From Dipylidium caninum (lineage: Eukaryota; Platyhelminthes; Cestoda; Cyclophyllidea; Dipylidiidae), in the NCBI GenBank assembly GCA_017562135.1, contig QEYB01001046.1, forward strand, positions 496,001 to 560,000: a stretch of DNA of 64,000 nucleotides. Direction: 5' to 3'. Below are positions 12,601 through 19,798 of the stretch, in pieces. Each line of letters starts with the position of its first letter. Position 1 is the stretch's first letter. The notes under the pieces were generated by a model that did no database searches, was not told the origin of the DNA, and worked only from the letters and a program-made list of their open reading frames with translations. The position numbers were made by a program, and so were the translations under genes.

Positions 12601-15600
12601 GCAGACTATCCGCAACAAAAGATCACCTGACTGCAAGTAGCTACGCAATAGTGACACCGAGTGCGAGACGAGGAGATGTGCACGAAGATGAGGGCGAAGG
12701 CACCTTAGATTCATTGCGGTGAAGCCTTTCTTCCAGGAGGCTTCACAAACCCGCAGTTTACTGTTTGTGAGTTTGGTTAAATTCTACCCTCCGCTCTTGT
12801 GTCTTCAGATTGACAAAGAAGTTGCCACCGACTGGGCCAACGAAGACTCCAGAGGTAGGTACCGAATTTGTCATTGGCGGACAATGATAGGGCCAGTGTT
12901 GTGCACTTAACATCCTTTTTTTCCTCACTTCTTAATCACAATAAACTGCGTTGGTGGCCTTTCACAAATCTTAACTCTGTTGTGTCAGAACCCCATAAAT
13001 CTGAAGAGCCTCCAATCTCCCTCCTGATGCGATCAGATAGTGCTGAATCCCAAGGTACCGACACGGTGTTAGTGGAGGAACGGGAGAAGGCCAGACTGCT
13101 GTGCCTCTTTGTCACGTCGACTGTGTGTAGAACTCTGCACCACCTCACCGAGGTAAACCACCTTCACTTCTCGATCCTCACCGCTCTTTCAAGGTCTTCG
13201 ATGTCTCCGTTTTAGGTGAGAAAGCGACCGAGGACGAGGAAGAGGATGAGAGAGGCGAGGGAGAGGGAAAGGGCGACAACTCGCTCATAACCACACGCCT
13301 CCTGATCAGCATCGCGAGGGCGTATGTCGTGGGTTTGAGTGCCCATCAGTGCTCCGAAACGTTTCGCCTCCTTTGCTGTGGCGTCAGCGAGTTAATCTCA
13401 AAGGTTAGTTTCTCTTCACTCCCACACACATATACATTTTCCTTATCATCCTTCTTACTTAGCCGCTGTTTTCGCCATGGAAGTCTAACCGCTTCCGCCT
13501 TCTCCCACCCTGAGAATGCGATATGATGTGGATGTACCAACTTAGGATGATGATGAGCAAGAATTCATTCTCTTACAAGCAGAATTTCCCTCAGTTATTT
13601 AATCTCGGTGAGTTTACACTTGCCAAAGCAAGGAGAACTCAGGTAAAAGGGCTTTTATCCTCCCTGATGCTCCGTACAGACATTCGACACCGCTCAAATC
13701 CCACGGCAGTAAACTGCTTTTTATATTTGTATTTGCGTGTGCATCGCACTTTCAACTGTATCAACAACCCTTTTATAATCAAAACGCTGTTTTCACTTTA
13801 TGTTTTCCCCATTTCCTCGTGAAGAGGACATCTGTCACCCAATTAAGAGTCGACTTTGCCTCATCACTCGCGCTTTTACGTTTGTCTTTATTTCCAGTTC
13901 CCAAATTATTTCTTCGAGACCGAACTGGAGACGATGTCTGCGCTTTGTCGGGTTCTCCTGCCTCATTGCGCCTCTCCAGTGAAAAAAATTAGGGCGATCG
14001 CAAACGCTGCCGTATTTCACCTCTGCCAACAGTGTCATGCAGGTCGTGGGGTAAGTCGCTCACCTCGTCCACATTTGCCCGTCGGCACTGCCTCCGCGCT
14101 CGATCTCGACGCTCCAACATCGGTCTGGTGTGCTAGAGCTCGGGGGGAAAGCCAACAACACGAAACGGATACCGTGGCGGGTTCTCTTTCCATTCGTCCT
14201 GCTTTTAACAGCTCCACATAATACCTTCGCTCCGGGAGAGGAAAGTCGGGAATCTCCTTTCACGGGGTCTGGAGATATGCCTTCTCCCCAGAAACACTTA
14301 ACGATTTCTGTCACCAGCAATAAAAGAGTCCTCTCCTCTTCGTAGAGTATGCGGCCCTTGTCCCACTTCATGAATCAGATACTGTAGACGGTTTTCCTTC
14401 TATTCGTCTTGCCTTTGACAGCCTCAAAAACGTACTTTTTGCTCCGAGGGAGGAGATTAGGGAATCTCGTTTCATAGGAATTAGAGCATCTTTTCGATGA
14501 TGTCTGAAGTTGTACCTCTCGCCCAGAAACCGTCAAAGTCTTCTGCCATTAGCAGTAGAAGAGCGTCTCCGATGAGTACAGCTTGTGTCGTAGGTGATAT
14601 TTGTGAAGTGGGGCCCGACGGATCTCCTGGAAGGAACGTCGTTCCTTAAACCATGGCGTCGAACTAACGGTGTTGCCTCTGCTTTTCACTGGAAATGACT
14701 TTACTTCTGCTGAATGTGTCATTTTGTCAGCGCTGCCCACAGCCTTCTTCGAAATGCCTAAGAAACACCGGAAGAAACTGGAAAACATAATCAGCGGCGA
14801 GGTCTGATGGGAGCTACTGCCACACAATTTCAATTCCACTGATGTCCAAGAAGCCCAGCCAAGGTTGAGGAGGAATTTTATTTTTTTGGATTGTAGCATT
14901 TGTATCACATCAATAGCCAACTGGGCCTAGCTTTACACGCCCACCTAGCGCCTCACGAGCTCTCCCTCGACTCGCCGTGCTTCCCCACCTCCTGGCTCCT
15001 CCGGCGTCTGGACGTGGTTACAGAATGTCTCTCCGACCTAGCCAAAACCCCCACTAACCTCCATTGGCACCGACTTCTCTCGAGCCTCGTCTACGATCGC
15101 AGGATCCACGACAGTCAGGAGGGGGATCCGCTCTTCCCCACACTCACTCCCCCTGACATCCGTTGCCTGCTAGCGAGGACACACCTTCCGACTTCCCTTC
15201 GAGCGCTGAAGACGTACATTAGACAAGATCCTGCGCAGAATGGAGGTTCAGCGCATGGTAGCAGGGCAACTCGGGAAGTGGCTGTCAATGGACTGCGTTT
15301 TGCCATGCAATTTGTGGACTCTCAGGCTCCTGACGCTGGATTCGAGGTTCAATTTGATGCATCAGTTGAAATTTTGCAGGTAGGCAATACGTCTTAAGTT
15401 GTGGGGAAAGCTAGGGCTCCCTTGAAGAAGGTAACGACTGAAATGCACCCATCGCCTTTTGCATTACAAAGAGGCTTAGGATTTGTTTTGAAATTTCCAG
15501 CTAATAGGCAGGATAAGAGTTAGTGTTTCACGAAGAACGACGGAGTTGGAAGTTAGCTCAAAGCAGTCTACGTGGAGAGCACATTACAGAGGGAAGGTAG

Positions 15601-18600
15601 GCGATTTTTATTCCAAAGGCAGGTGTGGAATTACTGAGGTAGTGAAATTAATAACTCAAGAAATCTCGCGAAACTAACCTTCCTGCATTATCCTCTCGCC
15701 GCACGAAGAACATGCTGTCATGCCTCCTGCGGTTCAACGACCTGCCACGCCACCACACAAGCTGTCAGATCGTGGAGAAGGAGGACCAAATTTGTGTGAC
15801 CGAGTTACTCGTCGAACTGGCGTCTGCTTGTCGCCTGGTGCCCGAGCTACGCCAGTACTGGCTTCTCCGGCTCGCAGAGGTTCATCTCCTCGTACGTTTG
15901 CCGTTCACGCAACCAAGCGGTTTGCTAATGGATAAGTTTCAGCGATCCTGGTCTAAACTCCTCAAGTAACACAGAATATAACATACTCCGACAAGCGCAC
16001 CTTCAAGACTCGGGAGGTGCGAGTTAACAAGCTGTCATCCGATCCGTCTGTTATTTTCCATGAGAAGATACTCTCAGATCCTATTGCATCAGCGCGCTAT
16101 CCAGCCGTTCCACCATCCGGCGGGGGACTTTATCACACCTTAAACTCTTGTTCGAAACAACACGATTGTCAGGGCTTGGAGGAGTGTGAGCCAGTGAATA
16201 TTTGGTCTTACAAGCGCCTGAATTAGGTCGTTACTGTCGCCACTTATGCGGCACCGAGACGAGGGGCACTTGGTTGTAAGTGCTCTCAACTGTCTGTATA
16301 AAATGGACTTTCATCGACGCATTAGTTCCTAAACTCCTTACCCACATAAAATTTTTCCCCTGTAATCTGTCGTTAGAAATAATTGCGTCTTTGAAGCCTT
16401 TTTTCAATGTTGGGGTTCATTTTGCAGTTTAGACAGCCGGCAGAAGCAGCTCAGGCACTGCTCCACACACTGGCGGTTGATGTGGAGCAGATGGTGAGCA
16501 GGAAGAGCACCGCCCTCTTCACCACCATGAGCGAGGGTGTCGATGCCATATCACGACAACTGGCATCAGTGAATCTCCTCGAAGAGTCCGCCTTAGAACA
16601 GGCTGTCGGACTTCCGGCTTCAACTCAACTTATTTCTACAGGCGAGAACTGCCACCAGAAGACTTCCACGTTGACGGCTGTGAGACGATTCTGCGAGTTT
16701 GTCATAAAGGCGGCCAAGTGCTTTCAGGCAGCTGACCAGTTTGAGCAAATCCCACCGCTCTGCTACTGGATCCTGCCAATTTTGTACTCCACGGAGCGGC
16801 ACGAGTATCTTGCCCGTGTTCATCAACTGATTCGAGAGTCGCAGGAGGCCATCGGTGAAGCTAATGTGAGTTTGCCGACACTGCGTGCCCTCATTGCGTT
16901 CTTCTTTCACCGTGTCCCTTTGACTGGCCCTGGATAGCCGGCCCTTGGTGTCATCTTCGTCCGCACGCAGTAAACTCCCCTCCCATGGATATTTAGCTTT
17001 CTTCTGCCCATCTACGGCTATTTTTGTCTCCGTAGAAGTCAACCATTCTTCCAACTCACATTCAACACCTTCATCGAGCTTTGTAGAGGACAGTGCATAA
17101 TTTCTGCAAAAGTATCTTGTGTTCCGTGCCGAAGTCTTTGTCAAACATTAGTGTTCCCCTTAGCCTTCTTCAACGCCTTCGAAAGTGTGGCTTTTGGTTT
17201 TACTCCGCAGGTCGTAGCTTCGTGAGAGCGTCTTTACTGGTCTTCTCGAAAGCGCTGCATCCCAAAATTCCTTGCTCCTGCATGGACTTTAATTAATTCT
17301 GCCTGAGATTAGGAATAATCGACGAAGTTACTACTCATGCCTCGATTTGAAAAGTGTTTCCCCCCCCCCCCAAACGTGAATGCGCGGCCAACAAAAGTGT
17401 GGTTCACCGCCGTTGTCATAACTTTAATGAATACAATGAAGTCAAAGAAAACTTGGTGGTACCCTCTTACCTTTTTTCCAACTTTCACTTTCAATTTTGA
17501 CTAGCAATGTCTGGCGCTCACACTCGTTTACCTCTTCGCATTGATTTTACCGGTCAAGATATCAGGAAGTTTGATTAATAAACCCTTTAATTCCTCCTTC
17601 ATTAGCGAGCACCTCGTTTCTTCAACACCTACTTTCGGGTTGCATTCCACGGCAGTCATTTTGGCAGCCAGAACGGCAAAGAATTCATCTACAAGGAGAC
17701 GCCCCTGACCAAGTTGGGCGAAATTACAGCTCGTCTACAGGAATTCTATTCCCGCCAGCTTGGTGGCAAGCCGGTTGAAATAATTAAGAGCTCCACTTCA
17801 GCTGATGCAGAGAATCTCGACGAAGATACCGTAATTTCACACCTTTTATATTAAAGAGTTCTTGTTGGCACTAACTGGGTCTTTTTATTGTCGCTATTCA
17901 GGCCTACTTACAGATAACTTTCGTGGAACCCTACTTTGAGGACTATGAGATCCGAAAGCGGAGACTCGAGTCAGAACAAAACTACGGAATCAGTGAGCAT
18001 CTGTCTTGTTATATATTTTTTTTAAAGTGGGCTAACTTATTCGTATGCCGGAGCTTATGCGGATGATGATCGCTTTGCCCAGTAAAATAATTTCTGACAA
18101 CTTCTCGCGGAACTGTAAGTTAATTTTTTTCGAATTCAAGGACGCTTTGTGATGATGACACCATTCACACCAACAGGATCAGCGCATGGAACCATTTCGG
18201 AGCAGTTTAAAAGGGAGCTTATTTTGACAACTCCAAGATGCTTCCCATATTTGAATATGCGACTCTCCGTCATTAGTCACGAAGAGGTCGTTCTCTCACC
18301 CATTGAAGTTGCCATTGAAGACGTCTCTAAACGCAATGAACAATTATTGAAGGCGATTCACAAGGATCCTCCTGATGCCAAATTCCTTCAAATGATTCTC
18401 CAGGTAAGCTCCGTGGTTGAACCACAAAGGGCGGCCATGAGTTGATAAACTACTTTTTATATATCAGTAGAGATTCATTTTCGCGCGCATTGATCACGGA
18501 TTTATGCAGTTGGTAGTATTGTTTATTTGTGAGCACATTCTTAATTAAGGGAAGACATTCGAGTATAAACAATCAGATAACCTAACATGCCGGTAGGTGG

Positions 18601-19798
18601 TTATGGTTGTCGTCTTATATAAATCTGACAACGTTTACTCCTGCACACAAATCGCTCGTATTTGACTGTTGTGTGATGATTGGTCGCGACCCCTAAATTC
18701 TGCTCAGCCAATATCAAAAATGAGCGTAAGAGAAGGCACTCAGGTTGAGTTCTGACATCGAGGAAAGTGTTAACTTTGATTTGAGAGGAATTCTGAAGCT
18801 GTGATCAACTTCAGAGCATTTTGGGCTTACTAACGAAATCTCATGTCTACGAGATATTTCCTTTCTTAACCGACTCCATAAGACATTGAAATAAGGTGCA
18901 AATTTTTCCTTAAAACTAAGCTAATTTGCTTGCTGTTTACCGCATTGCTTCCCAGGCTGGTCCTTTGAGCCTCCTAACTGGGTGGCACTCTTTCAAGCAA
19001 GATATCCTCGCCTTTAAGTTTATCCTCTAAAATGCAAACATCGCTCTGTGAGTCCTAACACGCAAATCTCAACGCGGTTGATTGCCTAGATTCATATTTC
19101 AAGGTACTTGATCAAACGACCGCCACGTTGTTATTGTCAAATGCGGTCAAGCGTTCAGTTGTTGCAACCGAATATCATCGCTATCCGGCTTTTGCAGCCA
19201 TCGGATAAGATAATTATGTTTTAGGGATGTGTGAGCACCACGGTGAACCAGGGACCCCTCGAGTTGGCATTTACTTTCTTGGACAAGAGGACCTCGACGT
19301 CGTCCATGGATGACAAGGACAGCCCTCGCACAACAACGGGGGTGGATGAGGAAAAACAGAATGAACTACGTCTTTGTTTGAAAGAGTTTCTCAGCAAGTA
19401 AGTGGCCCACTTCACTCCCTTTAATATTAAGATTTCAGTGGAGGATTAAGTTCTACAGCTGAAATTCCTATTTGCCTAATAGGAGCAGTCTGTGTGAGCC
19501 AAACGCTTTCGTATAGTCGCCGGTTGTCTTGACTTAACCGATTATCAAACGACTCTAGCGTTTACAGGACAATGCTTTTAGAAGCAGCTATTTTAGTGAC
19601 TAAAGAGATTGTCAAGTTAAATTGTGGTCTTTTAGGTCGCAGGAGGCGCTACGACTGAACCGCCAACTCATTGGCCAAGACCAGGAGGAATACCAACGAG
19701 AGCTCGAGCGAAACTTTGTTCAAATGAAATTACAGATGGAGCCCTTTTTGAAATTGCCCATGTCTTTTCATGATTTACTAACTTCCAGTCTATCGTAG
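421..19798 (+). CDS. DOCK7: DOCK6/7/8-like Rho-family guanine-nucleotide exchange factor, 28 exons, 5' partial
   Basis: Large spliced gene for a DOCK-C (zizimin-C) exchange factor. In this family the DHR-1/C2 domain binds phosphoinositides and DHR-2 exchanges GDP for GTP on Rac/Cdc42-type GTPases. Twenty-eight exons join without frame conflict to about 1,935 codons and a TAG at 19796-19798. Landmarks, numbered from the first codon in the window: FAWTALDL (about residue 35), DHR-1 from [11 protein letters not shown] (about 278) to [13 protein letters not shown] (about 450), a long helical middle, and DHR-2 in the last six to eight exons, with [42 protein letters not shown] and TTVNQGPLE. The family is normally about 2,000-2,150 residues, so roughly 400 N-terminal residues lie left of the window. 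The symbol marks the DOCK6/7/8 group; flatworms may have one such gene, so it is not a strict orthology claim. Family assignment is near certain. Individual exon edges are strong except for exons 1, 16 and 19. Confidence 0.95.
605..1333 (+). other. DOCK intron 1 of window, no internal feature except a short TTTAACCTAACT repeat
   Basis: A 729-nt intron. It contains two direct copies of a 12-nt unit, TTTAACCTAACT, at about 1246-1270. Nothing else stands out. Confidence 0.5.
1334..1635 (+). CDS. DOCK7: DOCK exon 2 (pre-DHR-1 linker)
   Basis: The exon runs from TTACCTTCCAG|AA to GTG|GTATAG. The open frame is the one joined by the phase-1 codon from exon 1. It is Arg/Ser-rich, then reads [17 protein letters not shown], resembling the TNFFKQEGDRLSDEDL block just upstream of DHR-1 in DOCK7. 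A competing frame that begins at 1310 is a shadow. The exon ends in phase 0, as exon 3 requires. Confidence 0.8.
1723..2066 (+). CDS. DOCK7: DOCK exon 3 (lead into DHR-1)
   Basis: The acceptor is TTTACTTAG|GAC and the donor CCGAG|GTAACT. The protein ends [20 protein letters not shown], matching the TREILEFPARDVYVPNTTY segment that abuts DHR-1 in vertebrate DOCK7. The preceding part reads [12 protein letters not shown], like the family's QLKIDISPAP block. It ends in phase 2 (AG|A completes Arg in exon 4). The intron before it is only 87 nt. Confidence 0.88.
2467..2587 (+). CDS. DOCK7: DOCK exon 4 (start of DHR-1 / C2 domain)
   Basis: The boundaries are CCTGTTCCAG|A and ATTCCC|GTATGT. The product [19 protein letters not shown] aligns with the RNLLYVYPQSLNF start of the DHR-1 lipid-binding domain, followed by the strand LEVVIQLCC. 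This is the clearest exon in the 5' half. Confidence 0.92.
2814..2884 (+). CDS. DOCK7: DOCK exon 5 (DHR-1)
   Basis: A 71-nt exon from TTTTCCAG|GCG to AACCG|GTCAGT. It encodes [14 protein letters not shown], matching the FSKEAYTAVVYHNRSP segment of DHR-1. It ends in phase 2, and the next exon supplies the last base of Arg. Confidence 0.9.
3300..4545 (-). repeat. Dispersed repeat, copy 1 (inverted), in the intron between DOCK exons 5 and 6
   Basis: Read on the minus strand this region matches two plus-strand regions, at 7155-8170 and 9775-10775. All three begin with GTTGGAAACTRTGAAA after a short shared GCCGCA lead. They share the landmarks CATCTACTTTCCTTG (copies 1 and 2), GACGAAAGCATAACAGCG (copy 1; one mismatch in copy 3) and GCAGTTCTGCCGCATGATGA (copies 1 and 3). 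Copy 1 is the most complete, at about 1.25 kb. Inside it a unit of about 250 bp is present twice (about 4145-3885 and 3870-3650), separated by a (GGA)n tract at 3862-3895. Outer ends were judged by eye and are good to some tens of bases. No terminal repeats or target duplication were seen. Confidence 0.8.
4785..4920 (+). CDS. DOCK7: DOCK exon 6 (DHR-1)
   Basis: The exon follows a 1.9-kb intron that holds repeat copy 1. The edges are CATCCTCTAG|G and GGCTACTCC|GTGAGT. It encodes [16 protein letters not shown] and [11 protein letters not shown], matching the signature DHR-1 motifs PDFHEEIKVKLPATL and HHLLFTFYHV, then VFGYS (family VGYTW). Confidence 0.94.
5497..5619 (+). CDS. DOCK7: DOCK exon 7 (DHR-1)
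   Basis: The exon runs from TGATTGCAG|TGG to GCAAGG|GTTAGT, 41 codons in phase 0. [19 protein letters not shown] corresponds to the WIPMLQNGRLKTGQFCLPV strand pair of the DOCK C2 domain. Confidence 0.92.
5691..5890 (+). CDS. DOCK7: DOCK exon 8 (end of DHR-1)
   Basis: A 71-nt intron separates this from exon 7. The edges are CCCCTTTAG|GAC and [33 protein letters not shown] corresponds to FNVEVVAVSSIHTQDPYL, the last strand of DHR-1 and the start of the helical region. It ends in phase 2. Confidence 0.93.
6620..6894 (+). CDS. DOCK7: DOCK exon 9 (helical middle region)
   Basis: The exon runs from TTGATTTCAG|A to GATGAGG|GTGAGT. It encodes an amphipathic helical segment, [19 protein letters not shown], then [13 protein letters not shown]. 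This corresponds to the family block whose hallmark is HGRNSLLASYIHYVF. Confidence 0.9.
7155..8170 (+). repeat. Dispersed repeat, copy 2, in the intron between DOCK exons 9 and 10
   Basis: Same family as copy 1, opposite orientation. It carries the GGTTGGAAACTGTGAAA start, both internal units (about 7555-7800 and 7801-8090) and the shared TGTGGATAGGAATG right landmark. It then stops, lacking the last 500 bp of copies 1 and 3. A segment of about 200 bp at 7345-7555 differs from copy 1 (4140-4350) at only about three positions, while the rest is much more diverged. Confidence 0.8.
8372..8469 (+). CDS. DOCK7: DOCK exon 10 (helical middle region)
   Basis: The exon runs from GTTTTTTTCAG|CT to ACTAAG|GTAGTG. 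It enters in phase 1 and leaves in phase 0, as its neighbours need. [20 protein letters not shown] has no strong motif. It is called mainly on splice sites, phase and position between recognised exons. Confidence 0.75.
8538..8645 (+). CDS. DOCK7: DOCK exon 11
   Basis: Thirty-six codons between CCCCTTCAG|AGT and TTACTG|GTATCC, after a 68-nt intron. [14 protein letters not shown] and [10 protein letters not shown] match the LFHEELALQWVV and QQAWFFFELMVKSM helices of DOCK7. Confidence 0.92.
8831..9079 (+). CDS. DOCK7: DOCK exon 12
   Basis: Eighty-three codons from TTTTTTGAAG|ATT to [32 protein letters not shown] matches the strongly conserved LNTSLAFFLNDLLSVMDRG helix pair. Phase 0 at both ends. 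Confidence 0.93.
9240..9547 (+). CDS. DOCK7: DOCK exon 13
   Basis: The exon runs from ATCTCCCCAG|ATA to CACTC|GTAAGT. It encodes [20 protein letters not shown] (family LVSLRLDFLRIICSHEHYV) and later [18 protein letters not shown] (family RQQHYLAGLVLTELAVIL). It ends in phase 2. The Ser/Pro-rich insert usual between these helices is short here. Confidence 0.93.
9775..10775 (+). repeat. Dispersed repeat, copy 3, in the intron between DOCK exons 13 and 14
   Basis: The most decayed copy, at roughly 65-75% identity to the others by eye. It keeps the start (GGTTGGAAACTATGAAA), one rather than two internal units (about 10150-10440) and the right part missing from copy 2, including ATACAACCAAACGAAAGCAT and TTCTGCCGCATGATGACAA. 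The gap from the single unit suggests either an ancestral form or a secondary deletion. Confidence 0.75.
11319..11649 (+). CDS. DOCK7: DOCK exon 14
   Basis: The exon runs from TTATTTGCAG|A to [29 protein letters not shown] and [20 protein letters not shown] match the family's VHNLLSSHDSDPRY and [20 protein letters not shown]. The tail (residues about 905-950) is Ala/Arg-rich and lineage-specific. It follows the 1.77-kb intron holding repeat copy 3. Confidence 0.93.
11760..11830 (+). CDS. DOCK7: DOCK exon 15 (micro-exon)
   Basis: A 71-nt exon from TTTTTCCGCAG|CTT to CTCCTC|GTAAGC. It encodes [20 protein letters not shown] and ends in phase 2. Splice sites are strong, but similarity is too short to align, so it rests on phase and signals. 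Confidence 0.72.
12060..12372 (+). CDS. DOCK7: DOCK exon 16 (acceptor uncertain)
   Basis: The core [20 protein letters not shown] and [11 protein letters not shown] match SLLICLLWVLKNADETVL and YLCVSCFEYKGK. The donor is TACTCG|GTTCGT. The left edge is a problem. The best-looking acceptor (CATCCGTAG at 12029) would meet TGA at once in the needed phase, and TAA at 12049 also blocks that frame. I place the acceptor at CTCCGGAG|C, which fits phase but has a weak tract. A missed micro-exon is possible. Confidence 0.7.
12809..12854 (+). CDS. DOCK7: DOCK exon 17 (46-nt micro-exon)
   Basis: The exon runs from GTGTCTTCAG|ATT to CCAGAG|GTAGGT and encodes [15 protein letters not shown]. This resembles the IEHEALIDGNLATEANL region. 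It leaves in phase 1. The spacer after exon 16 is shorter in coding terms than in vertebrate DOCK7, so another exon between 12373 and 12808 cannot be excluded. Confidence 0.7.
12989..13152 (+). CDS. DOCK7: DOCK exon 18
   Basis: The exon runs from TTGTGTCAG|AA to ACCGAG|GTAAAC, entering phase 1 and leaving phase 0. It encodes an acidic Ser-rich linker, then [20 protein letters not shown], in the position of the LIILDTLEIVVQTV helix. Confidence 0.78.
13221..13403 (+). CDS. DOCK7: DOCK exon 19 (acidic insert plus helix)
   Basis: The exon starts with an acidic tract, [20 protein letters not shown], then [20 protein letters not shown]. It ends ELISK|GTTAGT, aligning with ALVSK just before FPELLFE. 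The start uses TTTTAGGTGAG|AAA, because the TTTTAG six bases earlier gives the wrong phase. The small 68-nt intron before it is typical of this gene. Confidence 0.75.
13898..14050 (+). CDS. DOCK7: DOCK exon 20
   Basis: Fifty-one codons between TATTTCCAG|TTC and [32 protein letters not shown] followed by [20 protein letters not shown] closely matches [20 protein letters not shown] and [20 protein letters not shown] of DOCK7. Confidence 0.94.
14166..14585 (+). repeat. Diverged tandem duplication in the intron between DOCK exons 20 and 21
   Basis: Two copies of a unit of about 180-200 bp, offset about 211 bp: 14166-14345 and 14377-14585. Matching landmarks are GATACCGTGG / GATACTGTAG, CATTCGTCCTGCTTTTAAC / TATTCGTCTTGCCTTTGAC, GGGAATCTC in both, and CCCAGAAAC in both. 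One frame of the second unit is open for about 38 codons, while the first is interrupted, so this could be a dead exon duplication or a non-coding repeat. Confidence 0.65.
14897..15379 (+). CDS. DOCK7: DOCK exon 21 (approach to DHR-2)
   Basis: At 161 codons this is the longest exon, from GATTGTAG|CAT to TTGCAG|GTAGGC. It begins [20 protein letters not shown], is followed by [16 protein letters not shown], and ends in an acidic amphipathic stretch. The family equivalent contains the RRSLKTILTYAEEDLELR region before DHR-2. Sequence is divergent, but frame, codon usage and splice sites are good. Confidence 0.82.
15709..15891 (+). CDS. DOCK7: DOCK exon 22 (DHR-2 lobe A)
   Basis: Sixty-one codons between GCACGAAG|AAC and [35 protein letters not shown] then [10 protein letters not shown] matches [22 protein letters not shown] and LQNMAGKH, the first helices of DHR-2. 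Confidence 0.88.
16428..16865 (+). CDS. DOCK7: DOCK exon 23 (DHR-2 lobe A)
   Basis: The exon runs from CATTTTGCAG|TTT to GCTAAT|GTGAGT, 146 codons. [19 protein letters not shown] matches [30 protein letters not shown] matches NVLEESAVSD. A later stretch ending in [15 protein letters not shown] corresponds to IHGKLQEAFSKI. All are DHR-2 lobe A helices used for dimerisation. Confidence 0.93.
17360..17371 (+). repeat. Homopolymer C(12)
   Basis: Twelve consecutive C in the 740-nt intron before DOCK exon 24. The rest of that intron shows nothing recognisable. Confidence 0.9.
17606..17830 (+). CDS. DOCK7: DOCK exon 24 (DHR-2 lobe B)
   Basis: The exon runs from CTTCATTAG|CGA to [30 protein letters not shown] then [20 protein letters not shown] aligns almost gap-free with [21 protein letters not shown] and YKEPAITKLAEISHRL. 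This is the start of the GTPase-binding lobe B. Confidence 0.97.
17902..17992 (+). CDS. DOCK7: DOCK exon 25 (DHR-2 lobe B)
   Basis: A 91-nt exon after a 71-nt intron, TATTCAG|GCC to [33 protein letters not shown] matches [20 protein letters not shown] of DOCK7. It ends in phase 1, and exon 26 completes Arg. Confidence 0.97.
18142..18413 (+). CDS. DOCK7: DOCK exon 26 (DHR-2 lobes B-C)
   Basis: The exon runs from GAATTCAAG|GA to [32 protein letters not shown] and [18 protein letters not shown] are textbook DHR-2 motifs (family RRFMYCTPFTLDGRAHGEL and [18 protein letters not shown]). The exon ends KFLQMILQ, immediately before the nucleotide-sensor loop. Confidence 0.98.
18414..19224 (+). other. 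Intron between DOCK exons 26 and 27, nothing recognised
   Basis: An 811-nt intron that interrupts the catalytic domain exactly before the nucleotide-sensor loop. AT-rich, with no repeat or structure noticed. Confidence 0.6.
19225..19397 (+). CDS. DOCK7: DOCK exon 27 (DHR-2 lobe C, nucleotide-sensor loop)
   Basis: The exon runs from GTTTTAG|GGA to [31 protein letters not shown] matches [20 protein letters not shown]. The Val in this loop occupies the position of the DOCK nucleotide sensor that helps expel GDP-Mg, so the domain looks catalytically competent. A Ser/Thr-rich insert follows. Confidence 0.96.
19636..19798 (+). CDS. DOCK7: DOCK exon 28 (C-terminus)
   Basis: The exon begins GGTCTTTTAG|G and reads [20 protein letters not shown] then [18 protein letters not shown] to TAG. 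It matches [27 protein letters not shown], the final DHR-2 helix. The tail after this helix is about the usual length for the subfamily. No canonical AATAAA follows closely; AATACA at about 19816 and AATAAA near 20771 are candidates. Confidence 0.97.
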
